10,864 bases of DNA from Chloroflexia bacterium (lineage in GTDB: Bacteria; Chloroflexota; Chloroflexia; QHBQ01; JADMIH01). The stretch's first letter is position 1. Every line of letters begins with the position of its first letter. The stretch is from contig JAICKM010000174.1 of NCBI GenBank assembly GCA_025927935.1, positions 1-10,864 of the forward strand. Direction: 5' to 3'. Both the position numbers and the translations under genes were made by a program. The notes beneath the pieces are model-generated. The model searched no databases, was not told the DNA's origin, and saw only the letters and a list, made by a program, of their open reading frames with translations. This document shows, piece by piece, positions 1-7,508 of the stretch.

Positions 1-46
1 CCCACGGGTTGAGCCGGCGCCCGCGCCACCGCGGGGTCGCCTTCCC

Positions 47-73
47 GGGGGGGGGTTGGCCACAGCCCCCCCC
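47..73. repeat. G9/C8 homopolymer inverted repeat
   Basis: A run of nine G (47-55) faces a run of eight C (66-73) across a 10-base spacer, so the transcript could form a very stable GC hairpin. It has no U-tract. It may end or attenuate transcription coming from upstream, or be a simple-sequence tract prone to slippage. A stop codon at 10-12 in frame 1 would fit the end of an upstream gene, but too little of that frame is visible to call one. No convincing promoter is visible in bases 1-129. Confidence 0.4.
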
Positions 74-129
74 GCGCCCCCAATCTTCCAACCAGACCAG
101 AGCAAGCGAGAGGCAAAGGAGGAAACCAA

Positions 130-573
130 ATGCGTAACAGTAAGCGGTGGATGCTGGTGTTGCTGGTTATCGCCGGGCTGCTGCTCCCGGCCTGTGGCGC
201 GACATCCGAATCCGCGACAAACGAAGCCAAACCGGCCAGCGTCGAGCCGATCCCCGGCACGGATCTCAGCAAAGTGATCTTGACCGCGGATGCAGCCAAA
301 CGGGTCGACATCCAGACGGCGCCCGCGCGCAATGAACAGGTCAGCGGGGCGCAGCATGAGGTCATCCCCTACGATGCCGTGCTCTACGACGCGCAGGGCG
401 ATACCTGGACCTATACCAACCCCGAACCGCTGACCTTCGTCCGGCATCACATCACGGTCGACACCATCGACGGCGACCGGGCGATTCTCTCCGAGGGGCC
501 GCCCGTCGGCATGGCGGTGGTAACCGTCGGGGCCGCCATATTGTACGGCGCTGAGTTCGAGTTTGAGGAGTGA
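130..573 (+). CDS. Truncated RND membrane-fusion-protein-like lipoprotein
   Basis: A 147-aa probable lipoprotein. Residues 1-21 are a basic, then hydrophobic leader ending LLLPAC, with Cys22 as the likely lipid-attachment residue (Pro at -2 is slightly off the usual lipobox). Residues 46-66 (LSKVILTADAAKRVDIQTAP) resemble the N-terminal segment of HME-type periplasmic adaptor proteins. Residues 78-147, with VIPYDAVLYDAQG, a VDTIDGDRAILSEGPP stretch and VVTVGAA, resemble their C-terminal membrane-proximal domain. The lipoyl domain, alpha-helical hairpin and most of the barrel, present in full adaptors of roughly 350-500 aa, are absent. The start has a strong Shine-Dalgarno, AAAGGAGG at 115-122, 7 bases upstream. 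The stop lies 22 bases before the permease start, so the two are almost certainly co-transcribed. Probable role: an envelope-anchored partner of the permease. The adaptor relationship is recalled from family patterns, not from a search. Confidence 0.8.
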   Translation: MRNSKRWMLVLLVIAGLLLPACGATSESATNEAKPASVEPIPGTDLSKVILTADAAKRVDIQTAPARNEQVSGAQHEVIPYDAVLYDAQGDTWTYTNPEPLTFVRHHITVDTIDGDRAILSEGPPVGMAVVTVGAAILYGAEFEFEE

Positions 574-579
574 CTTCGC

Positions 580-586
580 AAGGAGG
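580..586 (+). promoter_or_regulatory. Ribosome binding site of the RND permease
   Basis: AAGGAGG lies 9 bases before the ATG at 596 and decides that start. An in-frame TTG at 563 lies upstream of this site and inside the preceding gene, so it is unlikely to be used. Confidence 0.8.
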
Positions 587-595
587 TCTCCGGTC

Positions 596-3500
596 ATGAT
601 GCGTTGGATCGTTGGATCGAGCTTAAAGCTGCGATTCCTCGTGGTTGCCTGTGCCGCCGCGATGATGTTCTTCGGCGTCCCGCAACTCCAGGGTATGCCC
701 GTGGACGTCTTTCCCGAATTCGCTCCGCCGCGCGTGGAGATTCAGACCCCGTGCCTGGGCCTGACCGCTGAGGAAGTGGAAGGTCTCGTCTCCGTTCCGC
801 TGGAGCAGGCGCTCAATGGAGTGGAGGGGCTGGATGTCATGCGCTCCAAGTCGGTGCCCGACCTGTCGTCCATCGAACTGCTCTTCAAACCGGGAACGGA
901 CATTATGCTGGACCGGCAGTTAGTGCAAGAGCGGCTGGCGACGGTGGCGGGAACCCTGCCCACCTGGGCCGCCCCGCCGTTCATGATGCCCCCGGTGGCG
1001 ACGACAGGGCGCGTCATGAAGATCGGGCTTTCCTCCAAAGACCATACCGTCATGCAGATGTCGATGATCGCCTACTGGACGATCCGCGCCCGGTTGCTGC
1101 GGGTGCCCGGTGTGGCGAACGTGCCGATCTGGGGCGAGCAGTTGCAGATGCCCCAGGTGCAGGTTGATCCTGAGCGTTTACGTGCGACTGATGTGACGCT
1201 TGACGACGTGATGACGATCACCGCGGACGCCCTGGATGTCGGGCTGTTGCAGTTTTCCAACGGCGCGCTGATCGGCACCGGGGGGTTCATCGATACGCCC
1301 AACCAGCGGCTCAGCATCCGCCATGTCTTGCCCATCGTGACCTCGAATGATCTGGCCCAGGTGCCCATTGGCGATAAAAAGAAGAGCGACGGCACGCCGC
1401 TGCGCTTGAGTGATGTCGCCAACGTGGTGGAAGACCACCAACCGCTCATCGGCGATGCCGTCATCAACGACGGGCCGGGTCTGTTGCTTATCGTCGAGAA
1501 ATATCCCTGGGCGAACACGCTGGAGGTGACGAAAGGGGTCGAAGAGGCTCTCGCGGCGCTGCGCCCCGGTCTGCCGGGGATCGTGATCGACTCGTCGATC
1601 TTCCGGCCCGCCGACTTCATTCAGACGGCCGTGGGGAACCTCACCAACGCCCTGCTGCTCGGCTGTATTCTGGTGATCCTGGTGCTCGGCGCGTTCTTGT
1701 TCGAGTGGCGGACAGCGTTCATCAGCCTGATCGCTATCCCCCTGTCGCTTGTGGCCGGGGGCCTGGTGCTCTACTTCCAGGGCGCGACCCTTAACACGAT
1801 GATCCTGGCCGGGTTCGTCATCGCCGTGGGGGTGGTGGTCGACGACGCGATCATCGATGTGGAGAATATCATGCGGCGGTTACGGGCCTACCGCCGGGCG
1901 GGTAGCACCAAATCGACGACCAGCATCATTTTGGAAGCCTCGCTGGAGGTGCGGAGCGCCATCATCTTCGCCACGCTGATCATCATGCTGGCGGTGGTGC
2001 CGGTCTTCTTCATCGGCGGGCTGTCGGGCGCCTTCTTCCAGCCGCTGGTATATTCCTACGGGCTGGCGGTGCTGGCCTCCATGGTGGTGGCGCTGACGGT
2101 GACGCCGGCGCTCTGCCTGCTGTTGCTGGGGTCGGCGCCGCTGGTGCGACGGGAGTCGCCGTTGGTGGGCTGGCTGCAGCGGGGCTACGAACGGATGCTG
2201 GCCTGGGTGCTGCGCTGGCCGCGGCTGACGGTTTCCACGGTGGTGGTGATCGCGCTGATCGGGGTGCTGGTGTTTCCGCTCATGGGGGAATCCCTGTTTC
2301 CCGCCTTCAAGGAGCGCGACTTCCTGATGCACTGGATCAGCAAGCCCGGCACGTCGATTACCGAAGAGGTGAAGATCGTCACGGCGGCCAGCAAGGAGGT
2401 GCGGGCCATTCCGGGCGTGCGCAACTTCGGGTCGCATATCGGCCAGGCCCTGCTGGCCGATGAAGTCGCGGGCGTCAACTTCGGCGAGAACTGGGTCAGC
2501 ATCGATCCGGCGGTGGACTATGATACGACCCTCGCCGCCATCCAGGAAGTGGTGGACAGCCATCCGGGGCTGTACCACAACGTGCTGACCTACTTGAACG
2601 AACGCATCGACGAGGTGCTGACGGGGGCCAGCGAGGCGTTTGTCGTGCGCGTCTATGGGCCCGACCTGAAGGGGCTGCACGAAACGGCGGATGCCGTGAA
2701 GCAGGCGCTGACCGGGATCGACGGACTGGTGGATTTGCATATCGAACTCCAGACGCAGGTGCCCCAGATACAGGTCGAAGTTGACCTGCCCGCGGCCCAG
2801 CGCTATGGGCTGAAACCCGGCGATGTCCGCCGCGCCGCCGCCACCCTGTTGTCCGGCGAAGAAGTGGGCGACATTTTCCGTGATGGGAAAGCCTACGATG
2901 TGCAGGTCTGGAGCACGGCGGAAACCCGGAGCAGCCTGACCAGTATTCGCGACCTGTTGATCGATACCCCGAGCGGCCAGCATGTGCGGATGGGCGATGT
3001 TGCCCAAGTCCGCATCGCCCCGGCCTCGAACGTCGTGGAACGGGAAAAGGACTCGCGCCGCCTTGACGTGGGCGCGAACGTGCGGGGCCGGGATATCGGC
3101 GCGATTGCCCACGACATCGAGCAGCGCTTGCAGACGGTCCAGTTCCCGCTCGGCTATCATGCCGAGGTGCTCGGCGAGTACACGGAGCGCCAGGCGGCGG
3201 AGAGAAATCTACTTGGCCTGGCCCTGGCCGCGGCCGTCGGGATCTTTCTGCTGCTGCAACTGTCGTTCGGAAGCTGGCGGCTGGCGACGCTCTCCTTCCT
3301 GACGCTGCCCTCAGCCCTGGTGGGCGGGCTGCTGGCCGCGTTTGTCGCGGGCGGCATCATCTCGCTCGGCTCGCTGGTCGGCTTCTTCACCGTCTTCGGG
3401 ATCGCCGCCCGCAACGGCATCTTGATGATCAACCACTACCAACACCTGGAGCGCTACGAAGGTGAACCCTTTGGCATGGGACTGGTGGTGCGCGGCGCGC

Positions 3501-3742
3501 GGGAGCGGTTGGCGCCGATCCTGATGACGGCACTGGCTACCGGACTGGCCCTGGTGCCGCTGGTGATCACCGGTGAAATTCCCGGCCACGAGATCGAATA
3601 CCCCATGGCGGTCGTCATTCTGGGCGGGCTGGTCACCTCCACGGTGCTCAACCTGTTCATTATCCCCGCCATCTACCTGCTGTTTGGGCGGGACAAGAAC
3701 GTGGCCGCCCCGGCGCCGGCCATCCCGGCGGGCGGAGAGTGA
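596..3742 (+). CDS. RND efflux permease, CusA/CzcA-like
   Basis: A 1048-aa inner-membrane proton-driven efflux pump, full length for RND permeases (about 1030-1070 aa). It has the usual duplicated plan: TM1 at about 14-31, first porter loop about 32-345 opening with MPVDVFPEF (34-42), TM2-6, TM7, second porter loop about 564-868, TM8-12. TM4 carries VVVDDAII..EN with D416, D417 and E423, placed like the proton-relay acids of the superfamily. TM10 has GIAARNG with R939. The end (PGHEIEYPMAVVILGG) reads like HME-class pumps. The copper-site Met of CusA in RIDM aligns with Glu673 here, so a Cu(I)/Ag(I) role is doubtful. Start chosen at ATG 596 from the Shine-Dalgarno. It is paired with the short lipoprotein upstream. 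No TolC-type outer-membrane factor is present in the window. Substrate unknown; a divalent metal or a small molecule are both possible. Confidence 0.93.
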   Translation: MMRWIVGSSLKLRFLVVACAAAMMFFGVPQLQGMPVDVFPEFAPPRVEIQTPCLGLTAEEVEGLVSVPLEQALNGVEGLDVMRSKSVPDLSSIELLFKPGTDIMLDRQLVQERLATVAGTLPTWAAPPFMMPPVATTGRVMKIGLSSKDHTVMQMSMIAYWTIRARLLRVPGVANVPIWGEQLQMPQVQVDPERLRATDVTLDDVMTITADALDVGLLQFSNGALIGTGGFIDTPNQRLSIRHVLPIVTSNDLAQVPIGDKKKSDGTPLRLSDVANVVEDHQPLIGDAVINDGPGLLLIVEKYPWANTLEVTKGVEEALAALRPGLPGIVIDSSIFRPADFIQTAVGNLTNALLLGCILVILVLGAFLFEWRTAFISLIAIPLSLVAGGLVLYFQGATLNTMILAGFVIAVGVVVDDAIIDVENIMRRLRAYRRAGSTKSTTSIILEASLEVRSAIIFATLIIMLAVVPVFFIGGLSGAFFQPLVYSYGLAVLASMVVALTVTPALCLLLLGSAPLVRRESPLVGWLQRGYERMLAWVLRWPRLTVSTVVVIALIGVLVFPLMGESLFPAFKERDFLMHWISKPGTSITEEVKIVTAASKEVRAIPGVRNFGSHIGQALLADEVAGVNFGENWVSIDPAVDYDTTLAAIQEVVDSHPGLYHNVLTYLNERIDEVLTGASEAFVVRVYGPDLKGLHETADAVKQALTGIDGLVDLHIELQTQVPQIQVEVDLPAAQRYGLKPGDVRRAAATLLSGEEVGDIFRDGKAYDVQVWSTAETRSSLTSIRDLLIDTPSGQHVRMGDVAQVRIAPASNVVEREKDSRRLDVGANVRGRDIGAIAHDIEQRLQTVQFPLGYHAEVLGEYTERQAAERNLLGLALAAAVGIFLLLQLSFGSWRLATLSFLTLPSALVGGLLAAFVAGGIISLGSLVGFFTVFGIAARNGILMINHYQHLERYEGEPFGMGLVVRGARERLAPILMTALATGLALVPLVITGEIPGHEIEYPMAVVILGGLVTSTVLNLFIIPAIYLLFGRDKNVAAPAPAIPAGGE

Positions 3743-3785
3743 CCCCGCATTCAAGGCGTGCGCTGCTACAGGACAGTTGAACGAC

Positions 3786-3826
3786 GCTTGCCTATCTGAC
3801 GCCGGTCGGATGGCAGATAGGCAAGC
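3786..3826 (+). terminator. Hairpin downstream of the RND permease
   Basis: A perfect 13-bp stem (3786-3798 with 3814-3826) closes a 15-base loop, 43 bases after the permease stop. No T-run follows, so it may be a U-less terminator or an mRNA-stabilising hairpin. It separates the efflux unit from the secreted paralogues. Confidence 0.6.
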
Positions 3827-3943
3827 ATCAGAGAAGCGACAGGGCGGCGGCCTCGGCGGCAGTCGCCCGGCTGCTTCTACAACAGGAGTTTCACTTCACC
3901 GCGGTCGGAAAACAGCAACGGGCCATAAGAAAAGGAGACTGAG

Positions 3944-4993
3944 ATGCGCGGCCTTCACATCATCTCGCTAGCAAGTGCATTGTTTCTAATGATTTCGACG
4001 GCGGCGTATGCTGCGGCGCTCCACCCGGCAGCGTCGCCCATGAGTGAGACCCTCGCGCAAGATTATGAGGACTTCAACCCCAACAATTTCGACCACCCGA
4101 CGCAAATCGATAACCCGTGGCTGCCGTTCACGCCGGGGCGGCAGTTGACGTACGACGGCTTCACCGTGGAGGACGACGGTAGCCTCTTGCCGCATCGGGT
4201 CGTGCGCAGCGCCACCGACATGACCAAGGTGATCAACGGCGTCCGGACGGTCGTCGGCTGGGACGCGGACTACAGCGACGGCGTATTGAAGGAATCCGAA
4301 CTGGTCTTCCGGGCCCAGGACAACGACGGCAACGTGTGGCACTTTGGAGAATACCCTGAAGTATACGAGGAAGGCACGATCACCCCCAACCAGGTCTGGC
4401 TGCACGGCTTTGAAGATGCCCACGCCGGGATCGCGATGTGGGGCAACCCGCAGGTCGGTACGCCGAGCTATTCCGAAGGGTGGGCGCCCGCAGTGGACTG
4501 GACAGATCGCGGAAAGATCGATCAGGTGGGCCAGAAGACTTGCGTTCCCGCGGGCTGTTACGACGACGTGCTGGTGATCGCCGAGAGTAGCCGCACGGAG
4601 CCGAACGCGGAACAGATCAAGTACTATGCGCGCGGCGTGGGCTATGTGCGGATCGGCTGGCGCGGGACCGGCCCGCAAAGCAAGGAGACGCTGGAACTGA
4701 CCTCAGTCAAGCTCCTCAGCGCGGAGGAACTGGCAAAAGTCCGCGCGACGGCGCTGGCGCTGGAGCAGCGCTCCTACCAGAACAGCCCAACCGTGTTCGC
4801 GCTTACCACGCCAATCGAGTTGCCGCCGAGTGTGAGCCGTCCGGTCATCCCAAGCGACGGCGGCGCGCCCGGCATGCCACGGACCGGAGGGTCCGGTGGG
4901 CCGGGCAACCCCTGGGTGGTCATCGGGTTCATGCTCGGGCTGCTGGGGGCTGCGGCCGGCATGGCTCTACGGCGCAGGGCGGAGTGGCGCTAG
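3944..4993 (+). CDS. Secreted paralogue 1 with MPRTG sorting-like tail
   Basis: A 349-aa exported protein of unknown function. Residues 1-23 form a signal peptide (cleavage near AYA-A). The core (about 45-260) shares with the next two genes a DNPW.PF.PG block (57-65), a TDMTKVINGVRTVV block (91-104), an AQD.DGNVW.FGEYPE block (125-139) and a GVGYV.I block (231-237). Cys200 and Cys205 (CVPAGC) may form a disulfide and are also present in paralogue 2. After a helix (about 260-280) comes a Pro/Gly-rich linker, then MPRTG (311-315), a hydrophobic segment and RRR, the order of an LPXTG-type wall-sorting signal with Met replacing Leu. The tail could alternatively be a plain C-terminal membrane anchor. 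The start has AAAGGAG at 3931-3937. A family of surface proteins is inferred; no enzymatic motif was recognised. Confidence 0.87.
   Translation: MRGLHIISLASALFLMISTAAYAAALHPAASPMSETLAQDYEDFNPNNFDHPTQIDNPWLPFTPGRQLTYDGFTVEDDGSLLPHRVVRSATDMTKVINGVRTVVGWDADYSDGVLKESELVFRAQDNDGNVWHFGEYPEVYEEGTITPNQVWLHGFEDAHAGIAMWGNPQVGTPSYSEGWAPAVDWTDRGKIDQVGQKTCVPAGCYDDVLVIAESSRTEPNAEQIKYYARGVGYVRIGWRGTGPQSKETLELTSVKLLSAEELAKVRATALALEQRSYQNSPTVFALTTPIELPPSVSRPVIPSDGGAPGMPRTGGSGGPGNPWVVIGFMLGLLGAAAGMALRRRAEWR
4874..4978 (+). other. MPRTG cell-wall sorting-like signal, paralogue 1
   Basis: Codes for MPRTG, a Gly/Pro spacer, about 18 hydrophobic residues (VVIGFMLGLLGAAAGMAL) and RRR. This matches the three-part plan of sortase substrates. 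No sortase gene lies in the window. Confidence 0.6.
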
Positions 4994-5007
4994 TCGCCGC
5001 TACAGTA

Positions 5008-5025
5008 CGCCGGCAAACCCCGGCG
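5008..5025 (+). terminator. Short hairpin after paralogue 1
   Basis: A 6-bp GC stem (5008-5013 with 5020-5025) with a 6-base loop, 14 bases after the stop and without a T-run. It is weak, and may only partly terminate or be fortuitous. Confidence 0.25.
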
Positions 5026-5175
5026 GTGAACGTGACACGCGTTAGAAATGTAGTGAGGAGGGCATTCCGCTCCACGGTACAGGTGATTACGACAATCGGG
5101 AAGAGGGGGCGTATTGCACGCACTCGTTGTTCTCGCGGCCATCAACACGCCTAGCGCGCGAGAAAGGATGCTTCG

Positions 5176-6144
5176 ATGTTTAGAGTAGAGCGCGGCCGGT
5201 CTGCTTTCCTGAGCGCTTTTATGACGCTCCTGATGCTCTTGACAAGCGCGGGAGTCGCCCTGGCGGACCCTATTGACGATACCAGCACGCCTCCTGAGGA
5301 TACCGTCGATAATCACTCTTTGCCATGCTCGCAGCCGGTGGAATTTAATCGCCACGCGTTCCCGAACCAGCCGGCGATCGACAACCAATGGTCACCCTTT
5401 GTGCCCGGCACGCAGTTCATCCTGGAAGGGCGCGCCAACCGGGGCGGTGGCCCGCTGCCCCATCGCGTGGTACTGACCGTCACCGACCTGACCAAGGTGA
5501 TCAACGGCGTGCGCACGGTCGTCTCCTGGGATCGCGACTACGGCGAGGCTGGGCTGGCACCGGACGCGCCCGATGTCGAGGACCCGGAAACGCTCTTCAG
5601 TCCGCTCAAGCTCCAGGAGTCGGAGCTGACCTTTAACGCGCAGGACGAGGACGGCAATGTCTGGAACCTGGGCGAGTACCCGGAGGAGTACGAGAACGGG
5701 CATCTGACCGGCGCCCCTAATACCTGGATTCCCGGCGTACAAGGCGCGAAAGCGGGCCTGCTCATGCGGGCTCATCCGCGGACGAAGACGACCCGCTACG
5801 TGCAAGGCTACTCGCCACGCATCGACTTCCTGGACTGCGCCAAGGTGTTCCAGACACACCAGCGGGTCTGTGTTCCGGCCAACTGCTACTCGGATGTGCT
5901 CGTCACCGACGAAAACAGCCCGCTCGCTCCGGAGGACGGCCACCAGCGCAAGTTCTACGCGGCGGGGGTCGGCAATGTGCAAATTACCGCCGTAAATGAC
6001 CCGGAAGGCGAGACGCTGGTCCTGGTCAAGATCAACCATCTCGGCACCCGCGCCCTGGCGACGATCCACCGCAAGGCGCTGGAACTGGACAATCGCGGCT
6101 ACCAGATCAGCGCGGTGTACCGCCACACCGAACACGCCCGGTAA
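5176..6144 (+). CDS. Secreted paralogue 2, no sorting tail
   Basis: A 322-aa exported protein of unknown function, the closest relative of paralogue 1 in the window. Residues 1-30 are a signal peptide ending ALA before Asp31. Shared blocks: DNQWSPFVPGT (69-79), TDLTKVINGVRTVVSWDRDY (103-122), AQDEDGNVWNLGEYPEEYE (155-173) and GVGNVQI (264-270). Cys232 and Cys237 (CVPANC) match the pair of paralogue 1; Cys51 and Cys221 are extra. An acidic insert (about 124-145) separates the WDRDY block from the QESEL block. It keeps the C-terminal helix (about 292-310) but stops a few residues later, so unlike its neighbours it has no MPRTG tail and is probably released or held non-covalently. Shine-Dalgarno AGAAAGGA at 5161-5168, 7 bases before the ATG. 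Confidence 0.86.
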   Translation: MFRVERGRSAFLSAFMTLLMLLTSAGVALADPIDDTSTPPEDTVDNHSLPCSQPVEFNRHAFPNQPAIDNQWSPFVPGTQFILEGRANRGGGPLPHRVVLTVTDLTKVINGVRTVVSWDRDYGEAGLAPDAPDVEDPETLFSPLKLQESELTFNAQDEDGNVWNLGEYPEEYENGHLTGAPNTWIPGVQGAKAGLLMRAHPRTKTTRYVQGYSPRIDFLDCAKVFQTHQRVCVPANCYSDVLVTDENSPLAPEDGHQRKFYAAGVGNVQITAVNDPEGETLVLVKINHLGTRALATIHRKALELDNRGYQISAVYRHTEHAR

Positions 6145-6178
6145 GCTGCCGATTGTAATCTGCTGAGCTGTCCTGTTG

Positions 6179-6213
6179 GGCGGTTCGGAGAGACGTTGTC
6201 CCTCCGAACCGCC
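6179..6213 (+). terminator. Hairpin terminator after paralogue 2
   Basis: A perfect 12-bp GC-rich stem (6179-6190 with 6202-6213) closes an 11-base loop, 34 bases after the stop. No T-run follows. Its position fits a transcription end in a GC-rich genome. Confidence 0.65.
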
Positions 6214-6346
6214 TCGAACTGTACCGTTCCGCGGCACCCGACACATATTTGTCTTTGGGTTGTCTGCTGTAACCTGATTGCGGCTATCAGATGCGCTTAA
6301 CTTCCGCTATACCGTTATCGGAGGCGCGGCCAGTCCTGACTATCAC

Positions 6347-6353
6347 AAGGAGG
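6347..6353 (+). promoter_or_regulatory. Ribosome binding site of paralogue 3
   Basis: AAGGAGG is 5 bases before the ATG at 6359. It favours that start over an in-frame ATG at 6278, which lacks such a site and would put a non-signal-like extension before the signal peptide. Confidence 0.75.
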
Positions 6354-6358
6354 CAGTT

Positions 6359-7219
6359 ATGTTGAGATTACACCGTGGGCGCTGGGGTATTAGAGTCATA
6401 CTGTTTCTCGGCGCACTGGCGTGCACCATGCCCGGCGTAACGGGCGCCACGCCTGTCCGCCAGGTCGGGTTCGATCCGGCCAACTTTGTATCGCAGGTCG
6501 ATAACCCGTACTTTCCGCTGAAGCCGGGCACGACATGGATCTACGAAGGCAGTCGCGAAGGCCATGCCCAGCGCGCTGTCATGACTGTGACCAATGCAAC
6601 CAAGATGATCCTGGGTGTCCAGTGTCTCGTCATCCAAGACGACGTCACGGAGGAGGGTCAGATAGTTGAGCAGACCCAGGATTGGTACGCCCAGGATAAG
6701 GCCGGTAATGTCTGGTACTTCGGGGAAAGCTTCAAAGAGCGTCAAGATGACGGTAGCTTCAGCACTCAGGGTTCCTGGGTGGCGGGCGTCGACGGTGTGC
6801 AGCCGGGGATTATTATGGAAGGGCAACCGCGCATCGGCGACAGCTATAATCAGGAGCGGGCGAGCGGAGTTGCCGAGGATATGGCGCGGGTAATCGGACG
6901 GGGCGAGTCCGCCACGGTGCGTTACGGCACGTTCAGTAATGTTCTGGTTACGGAAGAATCAACGCCGCTGGAGCCAGGCTACGTCGAGCATAAGTACTAC
7001 GCGCCCGGCGTCGGCAATGTGCTGATACTGGCAACCCAGGGTGGACAAGAGCGCATGGAACTCGTGAGCATGGCAGCGACGCCGCCCGGTATGCCGCGCA
7101 CAGGCGGGGCCGGGTGGCCGGTTTCCCTCTGGGCGTTGCTGGAGGCGCTGCTCGGCGTGCTGAGTGTGGTGGGAGGCGTGGCTTTGCGGCGCAGGCGGGC
7201 TGTGTCCGTATCCATCTAA
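6359..7219 (+). CDS. Secreted paralogue 3 with MPRTG sorting-like tail
   Basis: A 286-aa exported protein of unknown function and the most diverged of the three tandem paralogues. Residues 1-30 form a signal peptide; LACTMP around Cys22 is a poor lipobox, so cleavage near VTGA is preferred. Conserved blocks: FDPANFVSQVDNPYFPLKPG (38-57), TVTNATKMILGVQ (76-88), YAQDKAGNVWYFGE (110-123), NVLVTEES (194-201) and YYAPGVGNVLI (213-223). It lacks the CX4C pair and the C-terminal helix of paralogues 1 and 2; the sorting-like tail (MPRTG at 245-249, hydrophobic stretch, RRRR) follows the core almost directly. Its core may therefore be the minimal form of the domain. The start at 6359 is set by the Shine-Dalgarno. 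No catalytic motif was recognised. Confidence 0.86.
   Translation: MLRLHRGRWGIRVILFLGALACTMPGVTGATPVRQVGFDPANFVSQVDNPYFPLKPGTTWIYEGSREGHAQRAVMTVTNATKMILGVQCLVIQDDVTEEGQIVEQTQDWYAQDKAGNVWYFGESFKERQDDGSFSTQGSWVAGVDGVQPGIIMEGQPRIGDSYNQERASGVAEDMARVIGRGESATVRYGTFSNVLVTEESTPLEPGYVEHKYYAPGVGNVLILATQGGQERMELVSMAATPPGMPRTGGAGWPVSLWALLEALLGVLSVVGGVALRRRRAVSVSI
7091..7201 (+). other. MPRTG cell-wall sorting-like signal, paralogue 3
   Basis: Codes for MPRTG, a short GGAGW spacer, about 20 mostly hydrophobic residues and RRRR. It has the same plan as the tail of paralogue 1, and both are preceded by PG. Confidence 0.6.
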
Positions 7220-7264
7220 GCAGCAGGGTCGCTTGCCGTAGCCATGGCCGGCGACCGAACACCA

Positions 7265-7307
7265 GGCGCTTCGTGCCCGCGGCGGGTGTGCTGTATCACG
7301 AAGCGCC
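7265..7307 (+). terminator. Hairpin after paralogue 3
   Basis: A perfect 11-bp stem (7265-7275 with 7297-7307) closes a 21-base GC-rich loop, 45 bases after the stop. No T-run. A likely transcript end, or an mRNA-protecting structure. Confidence 0.55.
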
Positions 7308-7508
7308 ACGCCGGCGGCCAGCGGGATCGCGCGTGCGCGCGGTCATGCGCCTGACTATCCTCTTCCCAATTTTCGCTCGCGCAGTATGTCCGGCCTGGCC
7401 CGCGCGTGTCGTGCCGGCACCCCCCAGGACGACGATTTGTTCCCTGCAACTTTATCCGTACACATTCGTTGTTGACTCAGGCACGGTTATTAACTGGACC
7501 CGGCGGAC

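Noticed and set aside
563..595. Upstream TTG start for the permease
   Set aside because: It overlaps the preceding gene and lies before the Shine-Dalgarno at 580-586; ATG 596 is better placed.
1880..3160. Long open frame of 426 codons on the - strand inside the permease gene
   Set aside because: It is antisense to a clear RND permease, reads as low-complexity His/Arg/Gln-rich peptide and is the usual shadow of GC-rich coding DNA.
5392..6246. Open frame of 284 codons on the - strand over paralogue 2
   Set aside because: Antisense shadow; similar shadows occur over paralogues 1 and 3 because the sense sequences are related.
6250..6276. Possible promoter TTGTCT...TAACCT before paralogue 3
   Set aside because: The spacing is only about 15 bases and the -10 match is poor; not strong enough to annotate.
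6278..6358. Upstream ATG start for paralogue 3
   Set aside because: It has no ribosome site and adds 27 residues before a good signal peptide that starts at 6359.
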